From assembly GCA_013180625.2 (NCBI GenBank), contig SNVD02003448.1:1-64000 (forward strand): DNA of 64,000 nt, given 5' to 3'. A program made the position numbers and the translations under genes. This stretch comes from Boswellia sacra. Its lineage: Eukaryota > Streptophyta > Magnoliopsida > Sapindales > Burseraceae. The stretch's first letter is position 1. Each line of letters starts with the position of its first letter. The notes beneath the pieces are model-generated. The model was not told the DNA's origin. It saw nothing but the letters and a program-made list of their open reading frames with translations, and searched no databases. This document shows, one piece after another, positions 1 to 10,631 of the stretch.

Positions 1-992
1 GAATTTGCTCCAAACATTTTATCCCTTACCTACGAGCACGTAAATCATTCGCAATTACATTTTGAGCTATGGTTTGGTTTTGGGAAGTTAGAGGAGGTTG
101 GATTATGCCATGAGCAATGCAAGTGAGTTTTATTATGTTTTTAAAAAAAAAAAAAAGAGAAAAAAAATCTGTACTTATCTTCCAACTTACTTAACATTGA
201 CGACAAAGAGATCTAAACCTTGGGTGTTCTTAAAAAGAATGAACCAACAAAGTGTGGGGGAGTGGAATTGCAATTAAAAAAAAAAAAAGAAAAGAAAAAG
301 AAAAGAAAAAGAGTTCTATACCCTTGGGTGTTCTTAAAAAGAATGAAACAACAAAGTATGGGGGTGTAGTTTCTTTTGTTTTCTAACAAAAAAAAAAAGA
401 AGAAGAAAAAGAAAAAAAAGAAGATTGAGTGTTCTAAATAAGTTTGGGGGAGTAACCTGGTGAATTAAAATAAAGTTGTGTTTTAGGGTTGAACTCTACA
501 TAGTCTTGAATGATTTATGTGTTTGTGGGTGATTTGAGCCAATTATTATCCTTTATCATACCTTCACCCAAGCCAAACGTTACAAGCTTAATAAAGTCCT
601 ACTTGATCCTTAGTGTTGTGCATGTCTACATTAGTGGAGAGTGACTTGAAAAGCAGGCCTATGGAGTTCATTTATACACACATCTTCAATATTAAATATG
701 ATTCATTTTTATGCATAAATTCATCCGGGTTACAAGTGATTAGGTGAGAATGGCTCTACACACACACACTTGAGGAATTGAAGTGAAGCGAAACTAATCT
801 TTCGGATAAAATTCTGATCAAGTGCATTATTTTGAAGTTTTCCTTGGGTTATAATTAAGTACAATCTTTGAGGCCTATTTGCAAGATGAAGCATTTGTGT
901 GTTTAATTTTTCTTTGATTCTGTTTCGGTTTAGTTTTGTTTCGTATCATTTTAGTTGCTCGAGGACTAGCAAAGTCTAAGTGTGGGGGAATT
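1..992 (+). mobile_element. Athila-type Ty3-gypsy element, 3' internal region (truncated by window edge)
   Basis: This is non-coding 3' internal sequence leading into an LTR. It holds A-rich stretches (about 140-165, 276-310, 390-420) and a recurring phrase with GTGTGGGGG, and ends in the polypurine tract AAGTGTGGGGGAATT at 978-992. The text at about 725-800 (CACACACACACTTGAGG) and at about 940-985 recurs in inverted orientation at about 20130-20350, next to the polypurine tract of the better-preserved Athila element, so I assign the same lineage. No coding domain is visible. The rest of the element lies left of the window. Confidence 0.8.
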
Positions 993-2403
993 TGATAGGT
1001 GTCTATTTATGTATTACGTTTATATCAATTCGTCCATGTTTCTTTGCTATATTCCTTGGTATTTTTATGTTTTTGTGTGGTTTTGATGTTTGTAGTAGTT
1101 TTGGAGCAACTTGCACAAAAATAGAGTAAAACCCTTCATTTTCACCTCTGCTAGTCAACCATCTTCTCGGATTTAATTGTATTGATATACAATAAACCCG
1201 ATGACATAACATATACCGTTGAAAAGCTCTCGAAGTCTACTTTTTGGAGAAATTTACGGTTTATGAATCCATTCAGTGTACCGAAAGTTGTAATCAAACC
1301 AGTGTGAGAAGTGTAGAAATGTAATTCCACACATCACTGTAGCATGTATAATACGGGACACTGTAGCACGTTACTGTAGCAGAGTATTTTAACACATTTT
1401 AGGGTTTTATTTTCATAACTTGAAGAGGGGAGAACGTGGAGGAGGCTGCATCTTTGGATTTCTCTCATCTCTTGGAGTTCTTGAAGGAGATTGAAGGCTT
1501 GGAAAGAGGAAGAACTACAAATCCTAATAGATTTCATCAAAGTTGCTAAGTTTTCCCTTTTCCTCTCATTTTCTGGAATGTCTCCATATTCTATTGTATT
1601 TGTGTTCTGTCTGAATATATGTAACTAAATCTGAATTGGTTGAGGGTGATTTCAAAGCCCTTGATATGGTTTTTGTGAATTGATTGTGCAAGGAATTGTT
1701 ATCCAATTCTCTAATTGAAGTTGCTTGTATTTTCCCATGGTTAATGCTTATGATTGCTTGCTGGATTGTATTTGGGTGGCCAACTGAATATAATCTGGAT
1801 ATTGTCTATTCCTAGACTAGAAATCTTGATCCGTAATTGTCTTGAATTTCTAATCATTAGTAGCAAAATTGTGATCAGAGATTGCAATTGGAGAATATAA
1901 CCTAAGTTAAATAATCCGAGCTTGTGTGTTTATTGCTTAGATCAACCTATCTTTCTTATCGTAATGCATCCATTGAATTAAATTTAGAGAGCTTGTTCTA
2001 GGTTGTTTAATGGATAGAGATTAAGTAAAGAGCCGATTTTATTTAACAACAAAGTAAGGAAAGATTGGGATAACAGAGCTTGTTGTTATCTACGGTTGAT
2101 AACTTCAATGCTGTAATTGGATGACAATTCTACGATTAATTCGCAAATCCAGATCTTGTGGTAGAGAAGGATCCCTTAACCAGCTTTCTCTCATTGATTT
2201 TTCATTCGAATTAACTTTCTGTTTTGTAATTCTTTGTTTGCATTATTATTTCACTTAGTTAATCAATCAACAAAACCCCCCATTTGTTCTGTTGTGGCTG
2301 TAAAATAACAAATTTAATTAGAATCAATCCTCGTGGGAACGATATCTTACTCATCACTTTATTACTTGTGCGACTAGTATACTTGCTAGTTTCGAACGCA
2401 TCA
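993..2403 (+). repeat. 3' LTR of Athila-type element
   Basis: The LTR begins TGATAGG directly after the polypurine tract and ends GCATCA, giving TGAT/ATCA terminal inverted bases and a length of 1411 bp. The end (GTGGGAACGATATC, then CTTGTGCGAC, then the terminus) is in the style of Athila LTRs. The element reads plus-strand, so the flank on the right is older DNA, and the left target duplication is outside the window. I cannot tell whether it is a 3' LTR of a complete element or of a truncated one. Confidence 0.8.
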
Positions 2404-2630
2404 ATTAAGCTTTTCTCTTCTTTCTCCCTTGTTATCTCCTCCATTCTAATTGTGAGAGAGATTATACATTTTTCTTCATAGTAAAATATTTTCGGTCTTG
2501 TCCCGTGGAGGTTTCCCTCAAATTGAGGGTTTTACCACGTTAAATTTTTGTGTCTTTATTTTCTTTATTGCCTTTAATTTATTTATTATCTTTTATTAGA
2601 GCTGCGGCGGGAGTGCTCAATCGCCTAACA
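2404..2630 (+). repeat. Tork-type copia LTR fragment (3' part)
   Basis: It contains CCGTGGAGGTTTCCCTC, then TTTTACCACGTTAAATTTTT, then a T-rich stretch, ending in CGCCTAACA. This resembles the R/U5 end of Tork-lineage copia LTRs read on the plus strand. The Athila LTR abuts it on the left, so the 5' part is missing. No primer-binding site follows, so it is a 3' or solo LTR remnant. Its orientation is opposite to the copia gag pseudogene next door, so it is probably a separate insertion or an inverted piece. Confidence 0.45.
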
Positions 2631-2649
2631 GTATGTATAGTATGGGTTG

Positions 2650-3882
2650 TGACATTACCAGTCCTTGTACCTGAGGCGCTATAGATTCAATACCAATGAC
2701 GGCGCTTTTGGTTAAAGAATCAGCCTATTCTTCTTGTACCCTTTCATGATCGCCAATGATCTTTTAGTAACTCTAAGAAACCATTTTCAGCCTTGAAAGA
2801 ACACCCATTTAATTCCAACGAGCCAAGAGAAATCAGATTTCTTTTGAGTCCAGGACATATCTCACCTCTTGTAAAAGCCTCTCCATTCCATCAAACATTT
2901 TGATTCTTATAGTTCCTATACCAGAAACTTTACAGGCTTTGTTATTTTCCAAGAGCACCATGCCTCCTTCATTTTCTTCAATTGACTCAAACCAAGATTT
3001 ATTTGCATTCACATGGAAGGAACAACCTGAATCTATAATCCATTCTCTTCCTGAATCTTCCTTTGCTGCGACTAGAACCTCTGTAGAATCATAACCATCC
3101 AATGCAGTGGCCACATCACCTAGTTCTCTACCATTGTTGTTGTTAGACTTATTCTTTCTTTCAGGGCAATCACACTTCTTATGACCTTCCTTATGGCAGT
3201 GATAACATTTAAACTAAATTTTGATGTTGATCTCGACCTGAATTTGTTGTTCTTGTTTTGTTTCCTTTCAGACCTCCCTCTTGCTGTCAATCTCGCTCCT
3301 GTATCTCCATCTTTATCATCAAATTTCAACCGCAATTCTTTCGCATTCAAAGCTGCAGTAACCTCATCCAAAGATAAAGTCTCATAACCATACAGCAAGG
3401 TATTTACAGAATTAGTGTAATCTTTCGGCGATGAACTCAACAATATAATTGATTGGTCCTCGTCTTCTATTTTTATATCAATATTCTCAAGGTCGATAAT
3501 TACCTTATTGAAATCATCAATATGTTCGTCCATGGATTTGTTTTCTTCCATCTTGAAAGTGTGCAATCGTTTCTTCAAATATAATCTGTTGGCCAACGAT
3601 TTCGTCATGTAGAGTCTCAAGTTTACTCCAAATCCCTGCTGCAGATTTCTCTTTTGATACTTCTCTGCTAGCTTTATCCCCCAAACTCAAAATTATGGCA
3701 CTATGAGCTTTGGACATAATTTCTTTCTTCTCCTTCTTAGAAAGAGAAGATGGTAGTTTAGATTCTTCACCTAAAGCATCACGAAGTCCCTATTGTACCA
3801 GCAGAGCACGCATCTTGATTTGCCACAAACTGAAGTCATTCTTCCATGTGAATTTCTCTAAATCATATTTTGTTGATGCCAT
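2650..3882 (-). pseudogene. Tork-type copia gag-protease pseudogene
   Basis: On the minus strand this encodes the start of a Ty1-copia polyprotein. The ATG at 3882-3880 opens a reading frame beginning MASTKYDLEKF, the usual copia gag start. A UBN2-type gag domain follows (3717-3250, with KAHSAIILSLGDK and ANRLYLKKRL), then a CCHC zinc knuckle near 3190 (CYHC...GH...C), then the aspartic protease with IIDSGCSFH near 3040 and the start of the GAG-pre-integrase region near 2800. Integrase and reverse transcriptase are absent. There is an in-frame stop at the beginning of gag, and frame changes near 3610 and in the zinc knuckle. The LTR with primer-binding site lies directly upstream. The element is dead and truncated at about 2640. 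Confidence 0.85.
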
Positions 3883-3913
3883 AGATGAACCAGAATCTTC
3901 CCCAGAATACCAA

Positions 3914-3931
3914 CCTGGCTCTAGAACCAAT
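3914..3931 (-). promoter_or_regulatory. Primer-binding site of the Tork-type copia element
   Basis: On the minus strand TTGGTTCTAGAGCC lies three bases past the LTR end and upstream of gag. It resembles the initiator-methionine tRNA site TGGTATCAGAGC of plant copia elements with substitutions. Confidence 0.6.
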
Positions 3932-4271
3932 TTGTAGATTCTGAGTTCAGATAGTTATAGATAATCACTTTCACACACTCACAGATTTAGTTCAAGACTT
4001 GGGAACAAATAGAAAACAGTCACAAAGAACACACACAAGCCATTTACGTGGTTCAATCGAAATGGTCTACGTCCACGGTGCGAGCAACTCTTATTAATCT
4101 TCAATCGAATACAAGGTACAGGATCTCAACTAGTTTTTACACTCTCAGATTTTGTTCTATATGATTTCTAACAAAAACTGATCACACTTACGGTTACCGC
4201 CACCAGGTTTTCTTTTATCTATTCTTTAAACCCGGCCCATGTAACATGGAAGAAAAAATGTCTTATCCCTA

Positions 4272-4472
4272 TGTTGTAGATGTGGAGTCCCCATTTGGAT
4301 AATCCTCATTGGGAGTCCCACATTGATTGGTTAAGGGAAGGTCATGGGGCTTATATATGGGAGGAGTTCCTCCACCTAAAAGACTTGTCTTTTGGCCTGG
4401 ATACTTGCTCCATATATGGTGGCCCATTTGTTGAAAAATTGTTGTTGTGCGCGGCGGAAGTGATCCGTAACA
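4272..4472 (+). repeat. TRIM 5' LTR
   Basis: This 201-bp LTR starts TGTTGTAGATG and ends GTAACA. CTTATATATGGG at about 4350 is a TATA-like element. Confidence 0.92.
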
Positions 4473-4474
4473 AG

Positions 4475-4486
4475 TGGTATCAGAGC
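4475..4486 (+). promoter_or_regulatory. TRIM primer-binding site
   Basis: TGGTATCAGAGC is complementary to the 3' end of plant initiator methionine tRNA. It is two bases from the LTR end. Confidence 0.9.
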
Positions 4487-4622
4487 TAACCCAAGACAGC
4501 AATGTGTGGACTCATTTGGTCCAGACAAGGAGCAGGGGCCTTGTCATTGTGGAGGATTATCATTGGTGGTTCAGACAAGGATGGCGCCGCCACTCGCCGG
4601 GGCCTTGTCTGAGGAGGGGGAT

Positions 4623-4823
4623 TGTTGTAGATGTGGAGTCCCCATTTGGATAATTCTCATTGGGAGTCTCACATTGATTGGTTAAGAGAAGGTCATGGGG
4701 CTTATATATGGGAGGAGTTCCTCCACCTAAAAGACTAGTCTTTTGGGCTGGATACTTGCTCCATATATAGTGGCCCATTTATTGAAAAATTGTTGTTGTG
4801 CGCGGCAGAAGTGATCCGTAACA
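4623..4823 (+). repeat. TRIM 3' LTR
   Basis: This is the same length as the 5' LTR with eight substitutions, mostly transitions. It is preceded by the polypurine tract GAGGAGGGGGAT. Confidence 0.92.
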
Positions 4824-4908
4824 CCCTGCACCTTCTTTGCATCATCAAATAACCAACTCTGCCACATCAGATTGACATAAGTTCTAAGTCAAAGAAAATT
4901 AACCAACA

Positions 4909-5529
4909 ATATTGTTAATCAATTTTTCGTTATGTAGAACCGGTTCAAGATCGTGATTGCCACCTGTATATTAACTCTTCAGTTGGAGATGATGAAGCTG
5001 CAGTTGGTGTTGGACGATTGGTTCATCAGAGATAATAATGCTGGTAGGTTTAGCTTTGAGAAGGAAGCTGCAGCAGATGAGAAAATCACAAGGCAAACCT
5101 TATGATAAGTCAAATTAAATAGGAGCCCCTTGAAATTCACTGGAGCTTATAATATGCGGGTAATTTCCAGATTATTGATCTTTGCGTACCTGTTTAAATC
5201 TCTAGCTGTTATTATCACATTAAAATTTCTTGTGATAGAAAGAGGCTTTTATTTAAGTCATATTCCTGTTATCAGTTCGAAAATTTTGGCATTGTCTGGG
5301 TCGGACAAAGAGTTGTTGGATTTTTACTTTTTCCTCGTTAGTTTAAAGGTTTGGAGCAGGAGAATCTCCTATGCCAAACTACACTACATCTGCGTCAGTG
5401 AGCAAGTTTTGCTTTCCATAGTTTTGCTGACATGTTCACGTTTTCTGAAGTGGCTTCTCTGGTTAATTTGATGTCAATGTTATTATATGAAAATTAGGCA
5501 GTAATTCTTGGTTTTCTGCATTTTTTGAT
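4909..5529. other. Unassigned sequence between copia LTR and PPR fragment
   Basis: There is no element end or confident domain here. The short plus-strand reading at 5355-5390 (GESPMPNYTTSASVS) is in the right place to be a decayed N-terminal part of the PPR gene, but I cannot support it. Confidence 0.3.
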
Positions 5530-5890
5530 TCATATATTAAACAATGTAACAAAATGGGTCATACCCCTGATAATTTTATTACATACAACACTGTCATTGA
5601 TACCATTTGCAAGGCAGGTATGGTGATTGAATTCCAGCTGAACTTTTTGAGTTCATGACAGCGAAATGTTCGACCATCTAATCACCAACATCAAAAGCTT
5701 ATTCAATCTTGGTTATGGCCCATGTACAGAGTGATAGAATGGAAGAATACTTTAAACTTTTGGGCCATATGATTAACAGTGGTTGCGTTCGTGATGTTTT
5801 GACATTCAAGGAAATGATTGAGGGGTTTTCTTTGACAAAAACATCCATCCTGTGATGGGATAGTGGCCTGCATAATATGATTCGGTTTGA
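5530..5890 (+). pseudogene. Pentatricopeptide-repeat (PPR) protein gene fragment
   Basis: PPR proteins bind organellar RNA through arrays of about 35-residue repeats. Two repeat-like stretches are readable on the plus strand: one around 5550-5630 (GHTPDNFITYNTVIDTICK) and one around 5640-5830, with KAYSILVMAHVQ, KLLGHMINSGCV and LTFKEMIEGF. These match the PPR pattern of a paired helix with a T-Y-N or T-F-K start. The frame shifts near 5625 and there is at least one in-frame stop near 5675. A whole PPR protein has ten or more repeats, so this is a remnant. It is not obviously inside an element and may be decayed host sequence. Confidence 0.65.
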
Positions 5891-6029
5891 AAGTTCTACG
5901 ATAATTTCTCAGAGAAGCTACATTAACTTCTTTTTGGTATAACATTTATGAGATGTTTGTTTATGGTAGGTGTATATTCATACATTTTGTGGGGTTTATA
6001 TATTACTGATCTATGTATTTTGTATCTTG

Positions 6030-6728
6030 TTAGGATCTGAACCTGTTAAGGCATCTTAATTTGGAATGCAAGATGACATTAAAATGTATTTCCTGTGGAA
6101 AAATATTGGTGTTACTGCTCATAAAAGAAGTTGAACCTGCAGATTGGAATTGTAAAGTTCTAAATCAATGAAGCTTCTTGTTTTTTTTCTCAAGTTGAAA
6201 GCTCAGTTTCGCTCAATGACTACCTTAGAGTTGGACAACCTGACTGTAGGTTAAAATTCTCTTTTTCCTGAGATTAATCGAACGTTTACTGAAAAATTGA
6301 AGGACAAAGGAACCTGATCTGCTTGCACCCATGGATGACATGAGATCATGTTGTAAATGTTGATCTATTTAGAATATTTTTGTAGAAATACAAATGTTCA
6401 TGTGAGTATATATATGGGTAAAATGAAACGTGAAACATACATTGCGATAGTGACTTGCATTGTGAGTGGGTTGGAAAGGTCTGCTGATAATTTTGTAGAG
6501 CAACCGAATTTTATTCTTGCTATCATTTATGAGAAATTGCCGCCTGTAATTATGTTCATGAGTAAATGTAAAGTTTATGTAAAACTGATTATTTGGTCTA
6601 TTGATAGGGTTTGAAGCTGTTGAAGGTATCGTCGGAATGCAGAGGTGGCTTAAAAGTGTTTCGTTGAGCAACATTGGTTTTACTACTTGTTAAAGAAGTC
6701 GAACCTAATGTTGGAATTGTCAAGTTCT
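6030..6728 (+). repeat. Dispersed duplicate pair of about 125 bp
   Basis: Two diverged copies lie at about 6030-6160 and 6604-6728. Both read GAA(C/G)CTGTT...GGAATGCA...GGTGTTACT or GGTTTTACT...GAAGT(T/C)GAACCT...TTGGAATTGT. Each follows a TTGNTAG that could be a splice acceptor. They may be relics of duplicated 3' exons of the decayed PPR gene. No protein is recognised. Confidence 0.5.
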
Positions 6729-6729
6729 T

Positions 6730-7560
6730 TTATCTTTGGGGCTTTTTGTACACACTCTTTCGTATTGTGTTCTAAATTGCTCGAATGACAATATGATATA
6801 GTTAATTTGTTGACTGACTAATTAGTTCACACTTCACCTAAGAGGTTTCTTGGTAAGTAATTTAAAGATTTTCTGGGTTGTACAAGAGATGTTTTGGGAT
6901 TAAATCTTTTTCACATAAGAGTAATAAAAACAGTTTTTCTCTTCAAGTTTTCAGCTTTACTATAACTAAATCAGTATGGTACTGAGCAAAAGGTCAAAAA
7001 GTTAGCAGGGTTACTGTAAGGTCGGTGATACTGATAGGTACTCTCTTTGTTTACTAAAGTTAGAAAAGCCAGAAAAATACAAAATTCGGTCAAAGTCCAA
7101 AGATAACGATGGTCTGAAACAAATAAAATCGCAATTGAAATAAAACTAACATGATTATAATTGTATATGCTATACAGGGTGAGGTCAAGGCATATCATTA
7201 CAGATATTGGTATTATAGTAGACTATTAATCCAACCTCAAAATCATCCACCATCACATAATGAGTTCTAGTTCAATACGGTATGGGAAGCTCATAACATC
7301 AACAAACCAATATCAAGATATAAATATCTTTGGCTCACAATAAAGCATCGTCCAAGGATAGCCTGGACAGGATCTCCAAAGCATGTAAGCAGACAAGTGA
7401 GACTAAGAAAAGCACCTCAAAGATTCTATACGTTAAAAATCAAAACCGATAGGATTGTGGAGGCTCATGTTAAGGTTCATAATTTTAAATGGGAATAGAG
7501 TTTATTTGACCATTTAATATTGAGGGCCAATATTAAAATCCTAGTCCAATTTTATTAGGG
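6730..7560. other. Intergenic, nothing recognised
   Basis: This is AT-rich with only short ORFs and no domain or element terminus. It ends where the MULE inverted repeat begins. Confidence 0.4.
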
Positions 7561-7565
7561 ATATT

Positions 7566-7671
7566 TTTTTATTTGACCCCTTTTGGGGTCATGTCACTAA
7601 ATATAACCCATTTCTCAAATTTAACTATTTCTAACCCCTTTTCTAAGAGAAAAGACTAGAATGCCCTTACT
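7566..7671 (+). repeat. MULE left terminal inverted repeat
   Basis: It contains TTGACCCCTTTTGGGGTC, ATATAACCCATTTCTC and GACTAGAATGCCCTTAC, which recur inverted at 11891-12010. Confidence 0.65.
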
Positions 7672-7985
7672 ACTTATTTTTCTACTTTTTCCATCAACAA
7701 GCCTTCACTTATGAAACAAATAACAAAGGTTTTCACGTTTGAACATCTCAATTCCATCTCAATTCCATCAACAAGTAGTACTTCTTCAAAGCACTTCTAG
7801 AGATTGAACAGGCACAGCTACAACCAATGTAGAGTCTGGTGTTGCTTCAGTTCAGCTTCAATAACCACTGTATGTTGAGATTTATTATTTAGATTTATTT
7901 TCTCCCTTGTTTTTATTTGATATCTATCAAAGTGGACCATGTTGAAGGAAAATAAGGCTTGAAACTGTGGTTTTTTGTTGTAAAA

Positions 7986-8195
7986 ACGTGTTGCATGACT
8001 CATTTCTCCAAAGGGTCGTGCTGCACGACTCCTTTCTCCAAAGGGACGTGCTGCACGACTCCCTTCTCCAAAGGGACGTGCTGCACGACTCCCTTCTCCA
8101 AAGGGTCGTGCTGCACAACTCCTTTCTCCAATAAGTCGTGGTATACAATGCTTTTGTTGAAATAGTCGTGATACATAATACTTGTCTCCAAACGG
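7986..8195 (+). repeat. 30-bp tandem array, seven units
   Basis: Seven contiguous units are each exactly 30 bp, with the consensus starting TCGTGCTGCACGACTCCTTT and ending CTCCAAAGGG. The central four are nearly identical; the outer ones have decayed. Units begin at 7986, 8016, 8046, 8076, 8106, 8136 and 8166. Each holds GTCGTGC next to GCACGAC, the same words as in the 8984-9632 array. Confidence 0.95.
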
Positions 8196-8302
8196 TCGTG
8201 CAATAGAGTGAAATCTGTTTGAGTTAATTGTATTGTTTTGTATTGGTATTGCAGGCTTCAGTAAATGGAAAATTTTAGTTTTTCTATTGTGTATGATGGT
8301 GA

Positions 8303-8680
8303 ATGGTGTCGAGTGGCAGAGATTTTTTTATTGTAGTGCGTAGAGTTCGTAACTTATCAGTCTATAATTTTAGTCATCTCTTTTATAAGTCCGAAGTCCT
8401 ATTAACTGCATATGCAGAGGCTATCTATCCTGTTGGTTCGTCTGAAGACTGGGATATCCCCGATGAAGTTGAGGTACGTATAATATTACCCCCCGCGAAG
8501 TGTCGCGGATGGGGTTGACAAAAGAAGAATCAAATTCCGTCGTTGGGTGAAGAAAGGACATCACATAAATGTGGGAGGTGTGGTGGCAAGAGTCATAATC
8601 GGAAGACATGCCGTTCAATGAATCCACTGTCAACCCAAAGAAATCAGGAGGCTCTATCAAATGATACTGGTGGGGAGTAA
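8303..8680 (+). pseudogene. MULE transposase C-terminal fragment with CCHC zinc knuckle
   Basis: A single plus-strand frame resembles the C-terminal part of MuDR-type plant transposases. It has FYKSEVLLTAYAEAIYPVG, then DWDIPDEV, then IPSLGEERTSHKCGRCGG and HNRKTC, i.e. the conserved YPVG..W.VP segment followed by a CX2CX4HX4C zinc knuckle. One in-frame stop (TGA, 8516-8518) sits between the two parts, and TAA at 8678-8680 ends it. The DDE catalytic core and SWIM upstream parts are missing, so it is not functional. It lies about 0.7 kb inside the left inverted repeat, which supports the MULE call. Confidence 0.85.
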
Positions 8681-8983
8681 CCACATAATGAATATGATAA
8701 CAACCACATGTACCTACTGCTTATTAAAAGCATTACTTTAAGCAATGGATGTGTGTGTTGTAATCGTTTTGTTGGACATGTTAGTGGTTGATGTTGTTGC
8801 ATAATGACTTCAATGCTCAAAATTATTATTAAGTTGTTCTTATATACCAGTTAGCTATGGCATTGTAATGCAATTTTATTTCTCTTACATTGTAATTATA
8901 TATAATATCAATAGAAATGGACAAGAGTAACATCTAAAACAGGACAACTCAAAGCATCGTGTAGTAGAGTTAATTCAAAAATT

Positions 8984-9632
8984 TGGCACGACCAGGTCGT
9001 TTGATAAACCTGTTTTGTTGCAATAGAGTGAAATCTATGTTATTGCATGACCCGGTCGTGTTGATTGCACGACTGGGTCGTGCAACAGAAAAGATTCTGT
9101 TTAGAAATCTGCTTCGTTGCACAACCGGGTCGTGCAATATAGTAGAATCTATTTTATTGCATGACCCGGTCGTGCTGATAGCACGACTTGGTCGTGCAAC
9201 AAAACAGATTATGTTTTGAAAATTGTTTTATTGCACGACCCCGTCGTGCAGCAAAACAGATTCTGTTTAGTTGCACGACCTGGTTGTGCAATAGTCTAAT
9301 GGGTTTGTTGCACGACCCCGTTGTCTTGATTGCAATAGAGTGAATTCCGGGCAATGTGCACGACCCAATTACATCGAAAAGTTGGCATGACCAGGTCGTG
9401 CACAAGGTGAAAGTGGCATTTTTGCACCACAACAATGTGTTTACAATATATACATACATATACACCTGTAAACCGTGGATGAAATCAGTTTATAATTACC
9501 AAAGTGCTTTAACTATTCAAAAAGTGATACATGGATACAAAGACAATAATATCACCAAAGGTATGATGTCAGTTTATTGCATGACCCTGCAACAAAACAG
9601 ATTTTGTTTTGTTGCACGACCTGGTCGTGCTG
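8984..9632 (+). repeat. Dispersed palindrome array (GCACGACCNGGTCGTGC-like)
   Basis: About twelve copies of a 15-17-bp near-palindrome occur in 650 bp. They start near 8984, 9046, 9067, 9118, 9158, 9180, 9234, 9271, 9310, 9358, 9384 and 9615, and the consensus is GCACGACCCGGTCGTGC. Many are separated by a second word, AACAAAACAGATTCTGTTT, itself partly palindromic. The mismatches between copies are mostly C/T and G/A. The array is inside the MULE. The function is unknown; it may be hairpin-prone subterminal repeats. Confidence 0.9.
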
Positions 9633-9699
9633 GTAGCAAAGGTATGATGTGCAATTACTCAGTCCCTTGAATCAAATACAATAAAATCAGCAAAGGTAT

Positions 9700-10600
9700 G
9701 ATGCTGCAATTACTCATTCCTTTGAATCAAATACATATATCCAAAAGAGTATTACAAAGTTTGAGAGGAATGTCATGGTTTCTAAAATGCGAAATGTCAA
9801 CATGGTTTTGTAACTCATTTCTACGATCTTATATCCAACATATCTGCCACTAACTCCTTCCAATACTTTCAAGCATGGTCTGGATGACATATAACTTCTA
9901 TGGACTTACCAGTAATCAAACAACGAAGATACAATATAAGAAGAACTTCACAATCTCCACTACACGAGAAAAGAACATAATGGTTAGTTGCAACTTCAAG
10001 AGAGGATATTACGATAAAAGAAACAAGTTTAACGATAAATTGGAGTGACACCTTATCTATTGTTGGGGAACACCCTGGACTCGAATGATCGGCCATGGAT
10101 CTGCACCACCACCATTCATTCCATGAACGGCCTGTAGCAATAAAGGAATCATATGTGCATATGGCGACATTTGACTTTGAAATTCATCATCCGTGTATTG
10201 ACTATAATTTGAGCTTGAAATTGTTGCTACTATATATATCAACATCATATCTCCGTTTTTAGTAGCATAGACAAGTGATAAGCTTATAAGCACTTATCAT
10301 GGATAGCAATAGCTATGAAATTTGCAACTATCAAGTGTAACACATAACGGATGAATATTTATTTAAATAAGATAAGAGTAAGGGAACCACTTCATGTCCA
10401 ATTATCATATTGCGAAAAATATGATTAATCTGATCTATACTTTAGTGCATCAAAGATGAATACATGACATGCCTTGTGGTTTTGAGCAAAAATAGATAAA
10501 GGTCAATTTCAGTTTTTTTTTTAGATATTCCCTTGCTCCAAATATTGAAGATCCGATTCTGACATCGGTGCTACCCATTTCAATCTACAAAAACACATGA
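9700..10600. other. MULE interior, no recognised gene
   Basis: A 78-codon minus-strand frame at 10293-10057 (with MSPYAHMIPLLLQAVHG) is the only reading with some complexity. I do not recognise it and cannot say whether it is coding. Confidence 0.3.
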
Positions 10601-10631
10601 AACTTGACATTGTCATGCAAAGTTTAAGAAG

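Larger units (their letters stand above)
4272..4823 (+). mobile_element. TRIM (terminal-repeat retrotransposon in miniature), complete
   Basis: This is a compact non-coding LTR element with two 201-bp LTRs (4272-4472 and 4623-4823), both TGTTG...AACA. A primer-binding site TGGTATCAGAGC (initiator Met tRNA) sits two bases past the first LTR, and a polypurine tract GAGGAGGGGGAT ends at 4622. The 150-bp interior has no ORF worth noting. Flanks CCCTA (4267-4271) and CCCTG (4824-4828) fit a 5-bp target duplication with one change. By direct comparison the two LTRs differ at 8 of 201 positions with no gaps, so the insertion is fairly recent. It depends on another element for reverse transcriptase and integrase. 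Confidence 0.93.
3933..4908 (-). repeat. 5' LTR of Tork-type copia element, interrupted by a TRIM
   Basis: On the minus strand the LTR starts TGTTGG at 4908 and ends TCTACA at 3933, next to the primer-binding site and gag. It contains the Tork-like phrase AACCACGTAAATGG near 4045. A 552-bp TRIM plus one copy of its target site (4272-4828) splits it. Without that insert the LTR is about 420 bp. The matching 3' LTR is not found. Confidence 0.7.

Noticed and set aside
1003..1540. Minus-strand ORFs in the first Athila LTR
   Set aside because: They lie within a non-coding LTR and have no domain.
7927..8203. Three overlapping ORFs of 67-73 codons in different frames and strands with repeated peptides
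   Set aside because: The 30-bp repeat period is a multiple of three, so several frames stay open automatically; there is no start context or homology.
8984..9632. CRISPR-like array of palindromic repeats
   Set aside because: Spacing is irregular, the spacers themselves repeat, and the genome is a plant; CRISPR arrays are prokaryotic.
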